Source: Cytophagaceae bacterium
GTDB lineage: Bacteria; Bacteroidota; Bacteroidia; Cytophagales; Cytophagaceae
NCBI GenBank assembly: GCA_025455005.1
Contig: JALONH010000011.1
Span: 1-64,000 of the forward strand
Reading direction: 5' to 3'
DNA length: 64,000 nucleotides
Positions 9,761 through 18,700 of this stretch are shown here, one piece after another. The translations under genes and the position numbers were made by a program. Position 1 is the first letter of the stretch, and the number at the start of each line of letters is the position of its first letter. Below the pieces are notes generated by a model. The model was not told where the DNA came from. It worked only from the letters and a program-made list of their open reading frames with translations, and did no database searches.

Positions 9761-11148
9761 TCTGTAAAGGATAAAACAGAAGACAGTCGGTAGAAGCGTC
9801 TCCACAAAACAACAGAAGCGATAACCAAACCTATAGTTAATCCTACCCATATTCCATACACTTCCCAGCCTAAACCAAACGCTAAATAATACCCACAAGG
9901 GAGGCCAATCGCCCAATAGGAAACAAAAGCTATAATGGATGGAATTTTCACATCCGAAATTCCTCTTAAAGCTCCCATACTGGTTACTTGAATTCCATCG
10001 GATAATTGAAAAAAAGCAGTCATCCATAAAAGCCAACCACTAATGGTTATAACATAAGGATCGTCTGTAAAGAGTTGAGGTAAAATTTGATGGAGCATTA
10101 CAAATAGAAAAGAACAAAGACTCATGAATAGGATCACCATACCGATAGCAGAGAATCCGGCTTTTTGTAATTCTACTTTGTTTTTTTGTCCAAATAAATA
10201 ACCGACTCGAACGGTTCCGGCAGCGGCTATTCCACTCGCAGCCATATATGTAACGGAAGCTAAATTTAATGTTATTTGATGTGCTGCCAATTGTGCTACT
10301 CCAAAATTACCAACGTATATAGCGGCAACACTAAACGCCGTTCCTTCAAATGACATCTGAAAACCTGTTGGAAAACTTTTATTCCAAACCCATTTCATCA
10401 ACACCGGATTCCAACGTGTTTTCTTATTGGGTATAACCTGCTTTAATAGGTTATTGGAAACACTTAATTTTTTAATATTGACATAATGCAAATACACATC
10501 ATAGTTTCCGGAAAAATAGACATACCCCGTCATACAGAACGCCATAAAGATTCGAGCCGTTAGGGTAGCATAAGCAATCCCTTCTACACCCATCGCCGGC
10601 ACTTCCCACCACCCCTCTACAAAAATGTAATTGAGTACTATATTTAAGATATTCCCACTAACACTAATCACCATCGCTTGTTTGGTGTGACCTAATCCTT
10701 CAATAAATTGACGGAGAATTTGAAATAAAGAAACCGGAAATATCGTCCATACTAATATCTTTAAAAACCGAATAGCATCCGGAACAATCTCTATTGGTTG
10801 GCCTAAGTGTGGGATGATTTGTGTAGAGGCTGCCAGTAATAAACTTAGAACAAGTGCTATTCCGAAATTAATCAATAATGCATGATAAAGAATTCCGGAT
10901 ATCTTGGGTGGATTATTCTCTCCGTGTGCTTGAGCTATTAAGGGTGTAAAACCATAACTCAACCCTATATAAAACATGAATAAAGGGAAATAAACACTCA
11001 GTGCAACTGTAACAGATGACAAAGCCTGCTCGCTGATACGTACGGCCATATAGGTATCCACTAAGCCTACCATAATATGACCTAATTGACTAAACGCCAC
11101 CGGCAAGGCTAACCAAAAGGTATCTCGAATATGAGTGGAATACTTCAT
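9757..11148 (-). CDS. MATE-family multidrug/cation efflux transporter
   Basis: A 463-aa inner-membrane protein with about 12 hydrophobic segments arranged as two repeats, typical of NorM/DinF-type MATE exporters that use Na+ or H+ gradients. The N-terminus FWLALPVAFSQLGHIMVGLVD is characteristic, with the conserved Gln and the GLVDTYM segment. The substrate cannot be read from sequence. Its ATG overlaps the stop of the small upstream membrane gene (11145-11489) by four bases, so the two are probably co-translated. Confidence 0.92.
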   Translation of the reverse strand: MKYSTHIRDTFWLALPVAFSQLGHIMVGLVDTYMAVRISEQALSSVTVALSVYFPLFMFYIGLSYGFTPLIAQAHGENNPPKISGILYHALLINFGIALVLSLLLAASTQIIPHLGQPIEIVPDAIRFLKILVWTIFPVSLFQILRQFIEGLGHTKQAMVISVSGNILNIVLNYIFVEGWWEVPAMGVEGIAYATLTARIFMAFCMTGYVYFSGNYDVYLHYVNIKKLSVSNNLLKQVIPNKKTRWNPVLMKWVWNKSFPTGFQMSFEGTAFSVAAIYVGNFGVAQLAAHQITLNLASVTYMAASGIAAAGTVRVGYLFGQKNKVELQKAGFSAIGMVILFMSLCSFLFVMLHQILPQLFTDDPYVITISGWLLWMTAFFQLSDGIQVTSMGALRGISDVKIPSIIAFVSYWAIGLPCGYYLAFGLGWEVYGIWVGLTIGLVIASVVLWRRFYRLSSVLSFTD

Positions 11149-11489
11149 TTAAAATCAATCCACCGGGCAATGGTTAGAATACCTAAAGTCAACCCGGTAA
11201 ATATGGCTGACAATAGTAAGTATTCTGCTCCTTTTAACTCACCGGTGTACCCCATGTACTGAACGGTGATTACAATAAACAAAAAAAGATAAGAAAAAAA
11301 ACCGAGTACACTTAAACCCTTTGTAGTAATAACCCGATAGGTTAGATACAACCCACTCAAGGTAAAGAGCACCAGAGCCGGCCAATACACATAGGGCGTA
11401 TTAGCTAAACCCATTGCTTGTAAGAGAATAACCAAGCCTACGATACCGAGTATACTTTGCTGTGCCTTTTTTTTATTTATTTCCACCAC
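11145..11489 (-). CDS. Small four-helix membrane protein, unknown
   Basis: A 114-aa protein that is almost entirely hydrophobic, with about four predicted membrane helices and a Lys-rich cytoplasmic start (EINKKKAQQ). I do not recognise a family. It starts with GTG (11489, with a second GTG directly after) inside the 3' end of the SGNH esterase gene, and its stop overlaps the MATE start. It therefore sits in a coupled run from proline dehydrogenase through SGNH hydrolase to the MATE transporter. A helper of the transporter is possible but is only inference from position. Confidence 0.6.
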   Translation of the reverse strand: MVEINKKKAQQSILGIVGLVILLQAMGLANTPYVYWPALVLFTLSGLYLTYRVITTKGLSVLGFFSYLFLFIVITVQYMGYTGELKGAEYLLLSAIFTGLTLGILTIARWIDFK

Positions 11490-12628
11490 GTTTGTTGTTT
11501 TATAAAAGTAACTAAAGAATCTGCCATTTGTTCATGTGTTCGTTTGGAGGGATGGTAATCTTCTCCAAAAGGTCCCTGTTGGGGACTAAACTTAAACGAA
11601 TGAACCTGTTGAATATTTTTAGAATGAAAATACGCACAGACACGTTCTATATTGGCTTGCACTCTGGTAAAACATTTCTTACCCATAGGCCATCCGTCAT
11701 TTAACATCGTTCCATTAGTACAAATAATATGCGCTTGAGGATACCACCGGAGCAACTTTTCTACAAATAAAATATAGTGTTGAACAAATGCTTCTTCCGG
11801 CAATGGAATGTCTTTTGATTCTAAATAATAATCATTTGTTCCTAAGTTAATTACAATTACTTGATAGGAAGATTTTGTACTATCCCATATAGGGCTTTCC
11901 GGATTTTCCAATAAAACTCGATTGAATAGTTTAGGTAATGTGTTCGTCGTGTCTCCATTAAAGTTTCGGTACATTCCTAATCCTGAATAACAAACGGCAT
12001 CTGCTGATGTAGATAAACGTCGGGCACATACCTGTGCATAGCTATCATAAGCATTTTCATTCGCTGCATGAAAACCGGTATTCGGATTTCCTTGAGGTGG
12101 CGAAGGAATGGCGACTTGATTACCATACCCACAAGTGATGGAGTTACCTATAAATAAAAGTTTAGAAGATGGTGATAAAGCGGTTTTATCCGATTGAGCA
12201 GAGCCGCTACGAAGTGTTATCCCATAAAATCGAATCTCCCCCACAAAACTTTCTGTACATTTAAACCAACGAACGGTTACATTGCCATTGCTATAGTTTT
12301 TCAGATGAATCGGGTAAGCATGTTTTCCCGGACGTAAGCGCAATGTATCCCAAAGCACTTGATTCACTTCTACCAATAACCAATTCCAGGTCGTTGAATC
12401 TTCTGTTCCGGTACTTTCCAACAATACATCAAAATCACCCGACTGTAAACTTAGCTCTACAGTAGTAGCTGACATAGAATAGCCCAAATAACCTTTAGAG
12501 GGCTCCGTATAATACCTTCCTTTTACCTGATATGTCAATTGATGATACGGTATATAGGTTATGGAACCCATACAGGTAAGGGTTAAAAAAAGGAATAATA
12601 ATCCTATCGTTTTATTTAGCGCGTTCAT
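11477..12628 (-). CDS. SGNH/GDSL-type esterase lipoprotein (CE2-like)
   Basis: A predicted lipoprotein of 383 aa from the ATG at 12628; the lipobox LTLTC follows a hydrophobic stretch. After an N-terminal jelly-roll-like domain (about 30-150) comes an SGNH hydrolase domain. Block I is LLFIGNSITCGYGN with the nucleophile Ser, block III is NLGTNDYY, and block V is DYHPS with the Asp-His pair. This two-domain order resembles carbohydrate esterase family 2 (deacetylation of xylan or other glycans). The substrate is not known, and no polysaccharide-utilisation genes are nearby. It overlaps the 3' end of the proline dehydrogenase gene by 17 bases. An earlier in-frame start would delay the lipobox and is disfavoured. 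Confidence 0.85.
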   Translation of the reverse strand: MNALNKTIGLLFLFLTLTCMGSITYIPYHQLTYQVKGRYYTEPSKGYLGYSMSATTVELSLQSGDFDVLLESTGTEDSTTWNWLLVEVNQVLWDTLRLRPGKHAYPIHLKNYSNGNVTVRWFKCTESFVGEIRFYGITLRSGSAQSDKTALSPSSKLLFIGNSITCGYGNQVAIPSPPQGNPNTGFHAANENAYDSYAQVCARRLSTSADAVCYSGLGMYRNFNGDTTNTLPKLFNRVLLENPESPIWDSTKSSYQVIVINLGTNDYYLESKDIPLPEEAFVQHYILFVEKLLRWYPQAHIICTNGTMLNDGWPMGKKCFTRVQANIERVCAYFHSKNIQQVHSFKFSPQQGPFGEDYHPSKRTHEQMADSLVTFIKQQTWWK

Positions 12629-13793
12629 GTTGTAATCGTCTTCTGCGTTCAATCTCTTGTTGTATCAACTCACCTTCTCTTGATGTTTCTCCGGTAAGTG
12701 AAGTGTTTTCTTCTGCTCTTCGAATCATATAGGGCACGACCTCTTTCAACGGTCCATAGGGCAGATACTTTGCAACCTTATAGCCATTTTTAGATAAGTT
12801 AAACGTCAGGTTATCACTCATCCCATACAATTGAGCAAAGCCCGATTGTGTTTCATCTTTATCATCCATCTCGATAACCGCTTTTTCAATACTTAAGGTG
12901 TTGTGTGTGGCTATCAGTACGGCCAAATCATGTTCTAAAGCATATTCAACTGCCTCATCAAACATTTGATCACATGCTTTTTTACTGTCATGAATAGGGC
13001 TCGGATATCCTAATTCCTTAGCTCGTTCTCTCTCCTTATCCATGTAGGCTCCTCGCACCATTTTGAATCCGGGGAAATATTTATTTCGGATACTGCTTTC
13101 ATGAATCCGAACCAACCGCGCAAAGCTATCTTTTCGATAACATTGAATCGTCATAAATACAATAGGCGACTCAATATTATATTCTTCCATAGCCTCAATT
13201 AACAATCGATCTATTGGGTCTTGAATCCAACTTTCTTCAGCATCACACATTAATCGAACATGATTTTCAGATGCGCATTTTACTAATTGATAAAATCGTC
13301 CCCGTACTCTTTCCCATTCCGCTTGCTCCTCGATTGTGAGGGGATCCATCCGGTTCTTCTTTTCCAATAATGCCACCCGAGCCAAACCTGTCATTTTAAA
13401 AACTGCATACGCCACCATAGGTAAATCTTCTACTTGACGTATCACTTGCAGTAATTCTTGGACGGTAGCCTCATATTTATCTTCCCCTTCCGCACCTTCC
13501 ACAGCATAATCCGGGATACTTCGAACTCCGGAATAATACAATCGTTCCATTACCGGTATACATTCCTCTAAGGTCTCCCCCCCACAGAATTGCTTAAAAA
13601 GGGTCTTTTTTATAATATTTTTTATAGGAAAATGCCATTTTAATGCAAAAATTAAGAGAGAAGTCCCTATCTTTGTCCACTTAGGCTTGGCCATAAGTCC
13701 AAATAATCGCCTCATTTGGATCAGTTCTTTATCCGAACGAGAAGCAAATGCGGCGGCTGTATCTGTAAAATTAATATGTTGTAACAGTTTCAT
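12612..13793 (-). CDS. Proline dehydrogenase
   Basis: FAD-dependent oxidation of L-proline to 1-pyrroline-5-carboxylate, feeding electrons to the quinone pool. The 393-aa protein is a stand-alone ProDH rather than bifunctional PutA. Diagnostic segments are MCDAEESWIQDP, VRGAYMDKERERA, LIATHNTLS, YLPYGPLKEVVPYM and the substrate-binding RRAEEN. The ATG at 13793 is preferred to a TTG three codons earlier. The partner P5C dehydrogenase is at 25253-26860. Divergent from the DAHP synthase gene with only 60 bases between them, so the two promoters must be close or overlapping. Confidence 0.95.
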   Translation of the reverse strand: MKLLQHINFTDTAAAFASRSDKELIQMRRLFGLMAKPKWTKIGTSLLIFALKWHFPIKNIIKKTLFKQFCGGETLEECIPVMERLYYSGVRSIPDYAVEGAEGEDKYEATVQELLQVIRQVEDLPMVAYAVFKMTGLARVALLEKKNRMDPLTIEEQAEWERVRGRFYQLVKCASENHVRLMCDAEESWIQDPIDRLLIEAMEEYNIESPIVFMTIQCYRKDSFARLVRIHESSIRNKYFPGFKMVRGAYMDKERERAKELGYPSPIHDSKKACDQMFDEAVEYALEHDLAVLIATHNTLSIEKAVIEMDDKDETQSGFAQLYGMSDNLTFNLSKNGYKVAKYLPYGPLKEVVPYMIRRAEENTSLTGETSREGELIQQEIERRRRLQHERAK

Positions 13794-13853
13794 TCTTGAC
13801 AATTAGAACGGAAATATACGATTCTTTGTTAAGGATAAACAGAAAAGACGATT

Positions 13854-14957
13854 ATGAAAGTAGAATTGAACGTAAATCCAATTGAATCTTGGGCTAAAAC
13901 AAAACATAAGCCCCTGTTAATCGCAGGTCCCTGCAGCGCTGAAACTCCGGAACAACTATTTGCCACAGCAAAATTATTGAAAGAGTTAGGAAAAGTTGAT
14001 GTACTACGCGCAGGTATATGGAAACCAAGAACCCGTCCCAACAGTTTTGAAGGATCCGGAGAAGAGGGATTAAAATGGTTATCGGATGTTAAAAAAGAAT
14101 TAAATATTCCTATCGGTACTGAGGTTGCTAACCCACAACATATTGAATTAGCACTTAAATACGATGTGGATGTGCTTTGGGTAGGTGCTCGTACAACAGT
14201 ATCCCCATTTGCGGTTCAAGAAATGGCGGACGCTCTACAAGGAACGGATAAGGCTGTGTTAGTAAAAAACCCTACACACCCGGAATTAGGACTATGGGTA
14301 GGTGCTTTCGAGCGCTTCTACCGTGCGGGTATTCGCAACTTAGCCGCTATTCACCGTGGGTTTTCTACTATTGACAAAGCAAAATATAGAAACGTACCTA
14401 CTTGGGTTATACCGATTGAATTAAAACGTATTGCCCCACAAATTCCAATCATTTGTGATCCTTCACATATCGGTGGAAAAAGGGATTTGATTTTTGAAAT
14501 TTCTCAAAAAGCTATGGACTTAGGTTTTGATGGCTTAATGATTGAAACTCATATCGACCCGGATAAAGCTTGGTCCGATGCAGACCAACAAGTAACACCG
14601 GCACGTTTAGGAGAAATCTTAACCGAACTAAAAGTACGGGATGAAAACTCTGCTTCACGTGATTTCAATGATCACTTGGCTGAATTGAGAGAAAAAATTG
14701 ACAACATCGACCGTGAGTTATTAGAAATATTAGCTACTCGTATGGCTGTTGTTGAGAAAATAGGTGAATACAAAAGAGACAACAACGTAACAACATTACA
14801 AGTTAGCCGTTGGGATGAAATCATGAAAAACCGTTCTGAGATGGGTAAAAAATTAGGTCTGAACGATGAATTCATACAAGAAGTTTTCAAATTGGTTCAC
14901 GAAGAATCTATCCGCAAACAAACAGAAATAATGAAAGCGGTAGAATCAAAAGCCTAA
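13854..14957 (+). CDS. Bifunctional DAHP synthase / type II chorismate mutase
   Basis: Catalyses the first shikimate step (PEP plus erythrose 4-phosphate to DAHP) and, through a fused C-terminal domain, chorismate to prephenate. Of 367 residues, about 1-265 form the KDO8PS-like DAHP synthase (AGPCSAETPEQ, GTEVANPQHIE, CDPSHIGGKRDLI). About 275-367 form an AroQ-type mutase (LREKIDNIDRELLEILATRM, with the closing helix EVFKLVHEESIRKQ). The fusion lets the mutase product prephenate inhibit the synthase in studied homologues. It lies upstream of aroB and aroA but a strong hairpin separates them. The start codon is ATG. Identification secure. Confidence 0.96.
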   Translation: MKVELNVNPIESWAKTKHKPLLIAGPCSAETPEQLFATAKLLKELGKVDVLRAGIWKPRTRPNSFEGSGEEGLKWLSDVKKELNIPIGTEVANPQHIELALKYDVDVLWVGARTTVSPFAVQEMADALQGTDKAVLVKNPTHPELGLWVGAFERFYRAGIRNLAAIHRGFSTIDKAKYRNVPTWVIPIELKRIAPQIPIICDPSHIGGKRDLIFEISQKAMDLGFDGLMIETHIDPDKAWSDADQQVTPARLGEILTELKVRDENSASRDFNDHLAELREKIDNIDRELLEILATRMAVVEKIGEYKRDNNVTTLQVSRWDEIMKNRSEMGKKLGLNDEFIQEVFKLVHEESIRKQTEIMKAVESKA

Positions 14958-14987
14958 TGTCTTTATAATCTAAATCATACTATTCCT

Positions 14988-15019
14988 CAAACCCTCAATC
15001 TGTCCGGATTGGGGGTTTG
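14988..15019 (+). terminator. Hairpin between DAHP synthase/chorismate mutase and aroB
   Basis: A 13-bp stem with one G-T wobble (CAAACCCTCAATC / GATTGGGGGTTTG) and a 6-base loop lies 31 bases after the stop codon. The downstream flank is mixed A/T rather than a T-run, so it may be a partial terminator or an attenuator ahead of aroB. Confidence 0.65.
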
Positions 15020-15037
15020 ACATTTAAAAATGTTCGT

Positions 15038-16075
15038 ATGGCGTCTGAGATTTTGTTTACCCAAAATACCGCTGAAGTAGTCCAAAAATTCCTATCACAA
15101 TATTCACAAGCGCTGGTGATTGTGGATGAAAATACTCAAATTCATTGCCTTCCGTTGATAGGTTCTTTATTTTCACCGGATGCCGTTATCTGCATTCCCA
15201 GTGGAGAAGAAAACAAGCACTTAGGTACTTGCGAGGTGTTGTGGTCCGCTATGACAGATAAAGCACTCGACCGAAAAGCTGTTGTGTTTAACTTGGGTGG
15301 AGGCGTTATTGGTGATATGGGAGGTTTCGCTGCTGCTACTTATAAAAGAGGTATTGATTTTATTCAAATCCCTACTACTCTGTTGTCTCAAGTAGATGCC
15401 AGTGTGGGTGGGAAATTAGGAGTGGACTTCAAAGGATTTAAAAATCATATCGGCGTCTTTCAAGAACCCAAAGCTGTTATTATAGATACTACGTTTCTTA
15501 AAACCTTACCCAAAAGTGAAATTCGCTCCGGTTATGCTGAAATCATTAAACATAGTTTGATTGCAGATGCGGCACAATGGAAAGAACTATTAAACATAAC
15601 CGATGTAAATGAACACGATTGGGTACACTTAACCCAACACTCTGTTGCTTTAAAAGACCGAATTACAAAAGTAGATCCAACGGAAAAAGGCTTACGTAAA
15701 ATATTAAACTTTGGTCACACCATCGGTCATGCTATTGAGACCTTTTATCTGAACCAACCGGGTAAACGCTTATTACATGGTGAAGCTATCGCTATCGGTA
15801 TGATCTGTGAAGCCTATCTTTCCGAAATGAAAGGTTTTCTGTCTTCTTCCGATCTAGTATCCATAGAAAAATATATCCTTTCCATTTTTGGTAAAGTCCA
15901 AATCGATTCATCCGCATTGTCGGATATAGTAGAACTTACCCATCAAGATAAAAAGAATGAGCATGGCAAAGTATTGTATTCTCTATTACAATCCATAGGT
16001 CAAGCGAATTTCAATATTCCAATCACAAAAGAAGAAACCCTTTCGGCAATACAATATTATGTCCAACTCAACTAA
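15038..16075 (+). CDS. aroB: 3-dehydroquinate synthase
   Basis: Converts DAHP to 3-dehydroquinate using NAD+ and a divalent metal. The 345 residues include the nucleotide-binding VFNLGGGVIGDMGGF, the PTTLLSQVDASVGGK motif, the metal-binding GYAEIIKH and NFGHTIGHAIE, and HGEAIAIGM. I chose the ATG at 15038; an in-frame TTG at 15017 lies inside the upstream hairpin stem and adds nothing conserved. The 3' end overlaps aroA by 17 bases if aroA starts at its first ATG, so the two are probably coupled. Confidence 0.96.
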   Translation: MASEILFTQNTAEVVQKFLSQYSQALVIVDENTQIHCLPLIGSLFSPDAVICIPSGEENKHLGTCEVLWSAMTDKALDRKAVVFNLGGGVIGDMGGFAAATYKRGIDFIQIPTTLLSQVDASVGGKLGVDFKGFKNHIGVFQEPKAVIIDTTFLKTLPKSEIRSGYAEIIKHSLIADAAQWKELLNITDVNEHDWVHLTQHSVALKDRITKVDPTEKGLRKILNFGHTIGHAIETFYLNQPGKRLLHGEAIAIGMICEAYLSEMKGFLSSSDLVSIEKYILSIFGKVQIDSSALSDIVELTHQDKKNEHGKVLYSLLQSIGQANFNIPITKEETLSAIQYYVQLN

Positions 16076-17315
16076 ATGTTCTATGGATGTACTTACGTTA
16101 TCTCACTCCACTCGTAAAATAAATGGTACGATAACCCCTCCTGCATCTAAAAGTGAAAGCAACCGCGTCTTAGTTATTGACGCACTTACTGGAAGAAAAT
16201 CAACATTGGATAACCTATCCAATGCTCGAGATACTCAAACCATGATTCGCTTGTTGGACCAACCGGATAGCACGGTTTGGGACGTCTTGGATGCAGGAAC
16301 TACTATGCGGTTTTTAACTGCTTTTACAGCCGTTCAGGGGAAAGAGCGGACCCTCACCGGAACAGCACGAATGCAACAACGCCCGATTAAACTATTAGTA
16401 GATGCCCTTCGCGAACTGGGAGCCAACATACGCTACACCGCCAACGAGGGATATCCACCACTGCATATATTGCCTTTTGATCCGGCTCTCACAACAACCG
16501 ATACTATCGCCATAAAAGGAGATGTGTCTTCTCAGTATATTACAGCCATCTTGATGATTGCTCCTATTCTTCCCAAAGGATTAACGATAGAATTATTGGG
16601 GCATGTAGGATCTAAACCGTACATCGAGATGACTCTTCAACTCATGAAAAAATTCGGTGTGTCTGCAGAATGGGATAAAACAACCAACCGAATAACGATA
16701 CCTCACCAAGCCTATACACCCACCCAACATTCTGTAGAATCCGATTGGAGTGGGTCCAGCTACTGGTTTAGTATGGTCGCATTGGCAGAAGAAGCCACGC
16801 TTCAACTGAAAGGATATGTTCCGAATTCCTTGCAAGGCGATAGTGCGATTGTTCAGATCATGGATTTATTAGGCGTGCAGACCGAATATGAAACAGGCGG
16901 TTTACGTTTAACGAAAAAAGCCGCTGCCTCCGATTTCACTTGGGACTTCACTGATTGTCCGGATTTGGCTCAAACTATCGCTGTTGTCCTGGCCGCTAAA
17001 GGGATTTCGGGTACCTTATCCGGATTACAAAGCTTACGAATTAAAGAAACCGACCGTATTCGAGCCATCCAATTGGAACTTCAAAAATTCGGTGCAGATT
17101 TGATTGAATTGGAGAAAGATATCACCTATAAAGTAGTCCCCGGAAATTTTACCGTTAACGGTCAACAAGTCCACACCTATGAAGATCACCGTATGGCCAT
17201 GGCCTTTGCTCCCCTTGCTCTATTAGGAAACATCTCTATTGAAGAACCTACTGTAGTAAACAAATCCTATCCGGATTTCTGGAAAGACCTGCAACTTGTA
17301 GGATACCAATTTTAA
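16059..17315 (+). CDS. aroA: 3-phosphoshikimate 1-carboxyvinyltransferase (EPSP synthase)
   Basis: Transfers enolpyruvate from PEP to shikimate 3-phosphate. The 418 residues show PPASKSESNRVL near the N-terminus, DAGTTMRFLTAF, and LRIKETDRI near residue 330, all EPSP synthase signatures. The usual NAGTAMRPL loop reads DAGTTMRFL, so the Pro that matters for glyphosate binding in class I enzymes is Phe. An ATG at 16083 would avoid overlap with aroB and still keep every conserved segment, so the true start is uncertain. A good terminator follows the stop codon. Confidence 0.95.
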   Translation: MSNSTKCSMDVLTLSHSTRKINGTITPPASKSESNRVLVIDALTGRKSTLDNLSNARDTQTMIRLLDQPDSTVWDVLDAGTTMRFLTAFTAVQGKERTLTGTARMQQRPIKLLVDALRELGANIRYTANEGYPPLHILPFDPALTTTDTIAIKGDVSSQYITAILMIAPILPKGLTIELLGHVGSKPYIEMTLQLMKKFGVSAEWDKTTNRITIPHQAYTPTQHSVESDWSGSSYWFSMVALAEEATLQLKGYVPNSLQGDSAIVQIMDLLGVQTEYETGGLRLTKKAAASDFTWDFTDCPDLAQTIAVVLAAKGISGTLSGLQSLRIKETDRIRAIQLELQKFGADLIELEKDITYKVVPGNFTVNGQQVHTYEDHRMAMAFAPLALLGNISIEEPTVVNKSYPDFWKDLQLVGYQF

Positions 17316-17320
17316 CCCTG

Positions 17321-17349
17321 AAAAATCCCATACAATTATGGGATTTTTT
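17321..17349 (+). terminator. Rho-independent terminator after aroA
   Basis: A 12-bp A/T-flanked stem (AAAAATCCCATA with its complement) and a 4-base loop, with T-runs after it. It begins six bases after the aroA stop codon. Confidence 0.9.
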
Positions 17350-17368
17350 AATATTTTTTTGATACAGT

Positions 17369-17408
17369 CAACAATATTGTTGTTTTTATTGTATTATTCC
17401 TATATTTA
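17369..17408 (+). promoter_or_regulatory. Putative promoter and operator of the first metal-efflux operon
   Basis: A perfect 14-bp palindrome, CAACAATATTGTTG (17369-17382), contains TTG triplets 18 or 21 bases before TATATTTA (17401-17408), which is one base off TAnnTTTG. A repressor on the palindrome would cover the -33 region. ArsR/SmtB-type metal repressors bind A/T-rich palindromes of this sort, and an ArsR gene lies at 23861, but the link is inference. Confidence 0.45.
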
Positions 17409-17469
17409 AAATCCTGAAGGAAATCTGAAGTAGTCCTTCCGGAGTCAATACAACACCCTTTTATACCGA

Positions 17470-18696
17470 ATGCATACCCGACTTGAATTTTCTCGAAAGA
17501 ATAAGAGAACGTTAATCGTTTTTATTCTTTCCCAACTCTTTCTAATCCATAGCGCTTTTGCCCAATCTCCTCTCTATGCAGACTCCGCCGTGGCTAGAGC
17601 TTTGGTTCATTACCCTCAACTTAAAGTCTCTAATCTTCAAGTTGAGCAACAAACCTTGTTAAAGCCCGCCGGTTTTAACTTGTATAGTCCGGAGTTGTTA
17701 TTCCAATCTCCAACCGGCGATCAAATGCGCTTAGGTATCATGCAACGTTTTGATTTCCCTACACTCTATTGCCAACAAATGAAATTGCAAAGTGCAGCTG
17801 TGGGTGTATCCGAAACGCAACGCGATATCACGGTCAATTATTTAAAATATAGTGTGCGTAATTCCTTTATTGAATTTCAATATTGGTATGAAACCCAACA
17901 AATATTGAAACGATTTGATTCTATTTTATCCGACTTAGTTGAAATCAATGAAGTACGTTACCGCGTTGGTCAAATTTCAAACTTAGAAAAAATAAATGGA
18001 GAGGCTAAATATAAAAATTTACGGTTTACCTTATTACAAGCGGAAGCAGAAGTAACACGTGCCCGTAAACAAATTTTAGTCTACATGGGTAACTTAGAAG
18101 ACTCCCTACTGGTACCGGCTTACAAAATGAAAAAATTAGATTCGATCGAAGTTATTGAAGTAGATAGTGGCAGTTTTTACAGAAACCCTTTATTAAATTA
18201 TTACCAAAAACAAATAGAGTACAACCAACGTTTACATAAAGTAGAACGTCATAGAAGTTATCCAGGCTTAGTTGTAGGTTATTTAAATCAAGCAGGTCCC
18301 AACACCGAAACCCAATATCGCTTGCAATATGGTATTACACTTCCAATCTGGTACTGGCAGTACAATGCTCGAATTCGAGCAGCTAAAAAAGGAATAGAAG
18401 TAAGCGAAGCTCAAGCCCGAACAGGAACGTTCCAATTGAATAGCGAATACTATCAAGCGCAAGCTCGCTATAGACAATATTCCGATGGGCTTAAATTTTA
18501 CGAACAAGCCGGATTACTTCAAGCAGCTGAAGTACTAAAATCGGCAGCCACTAGTTACCGCTTAGGCAGCATTGGTTATTACGCCTATTTAATGAATATA
18601 GAGCAAGCATTCACTATTGAACGCAACTACTTAGAAGCGTTAAAAAATTACAACCAATCTATTCTTTACGTTAATTACTTAAAAGGAGAATTATAA
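17470..18696 (+). CDS. TolC-like outer-membrane efflux protein
   Basis: Outer-membrane channel of the tripartite pump encoded with the next two genes. The 408-aa protein has a signal peptide ending near HSAFAQ and then long amphipathic helices with Gln/Ala/Glu-rich coiled-coil character, as in the outer-membrane efflux protein family. Sequences such as YRVGQISNLEKINGEAKYKN and SYRLGSIGYYAYL match the helical hairpin repeats. It is somewhat short for TolC but normal for CzcC/CusC-like members in Bacteroidota. The pump gene starts four bases after its stop codon, so all three genes form one operon. Confidence 0.9.
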   Translation: MHTRLEFSRKNKRTLIVFILSQLFLIHSAFAQSPLYADSAVARALVHYPQLKVSNLQVEQQTLLKPAGFNLYSPELLFQSPTGDQMRLGIMQRFDFPTLYCQQMKLQSAAVGVSETQRDITVNYLKYSVRNSFIEFQYWYETQQILKRFDSILSDLVEINEVRYRVGQISNLEKINGEAKYKNLRFTLLQAEAEVTRARKQILVYMGNLEDSLLVPAYKMKKLDSIEVIEVDSGSFYRNPLLNYYQKQIEYNQRLHKVERHRSYPGLVVGYLNQAGPNTETQYRLQYGITLPIWYWQYNARIRAAKKGIEVSEAQARTGTFQLNSEYYQAQARYRQYSDGLKFYEQAGLLQAAEVLKSAATSYRLGSIGYYAYLMNIEQAFTIERNYLEALKNYNQSILYVNYLKGEL

Positions 18697-18700
18697 TACC

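Noticed and set aside
9749-10036. 95-aa minus frame within the MATE gene
   Set aside because: An alternative-frame shadow of the MATE coding sequence, with implausible composition.
15017-15037. TTG start seven codons upstream for aroB
   Set aside because: It lies in the hairpin stem, and the ATG at 15038 fits the family N-terminus.
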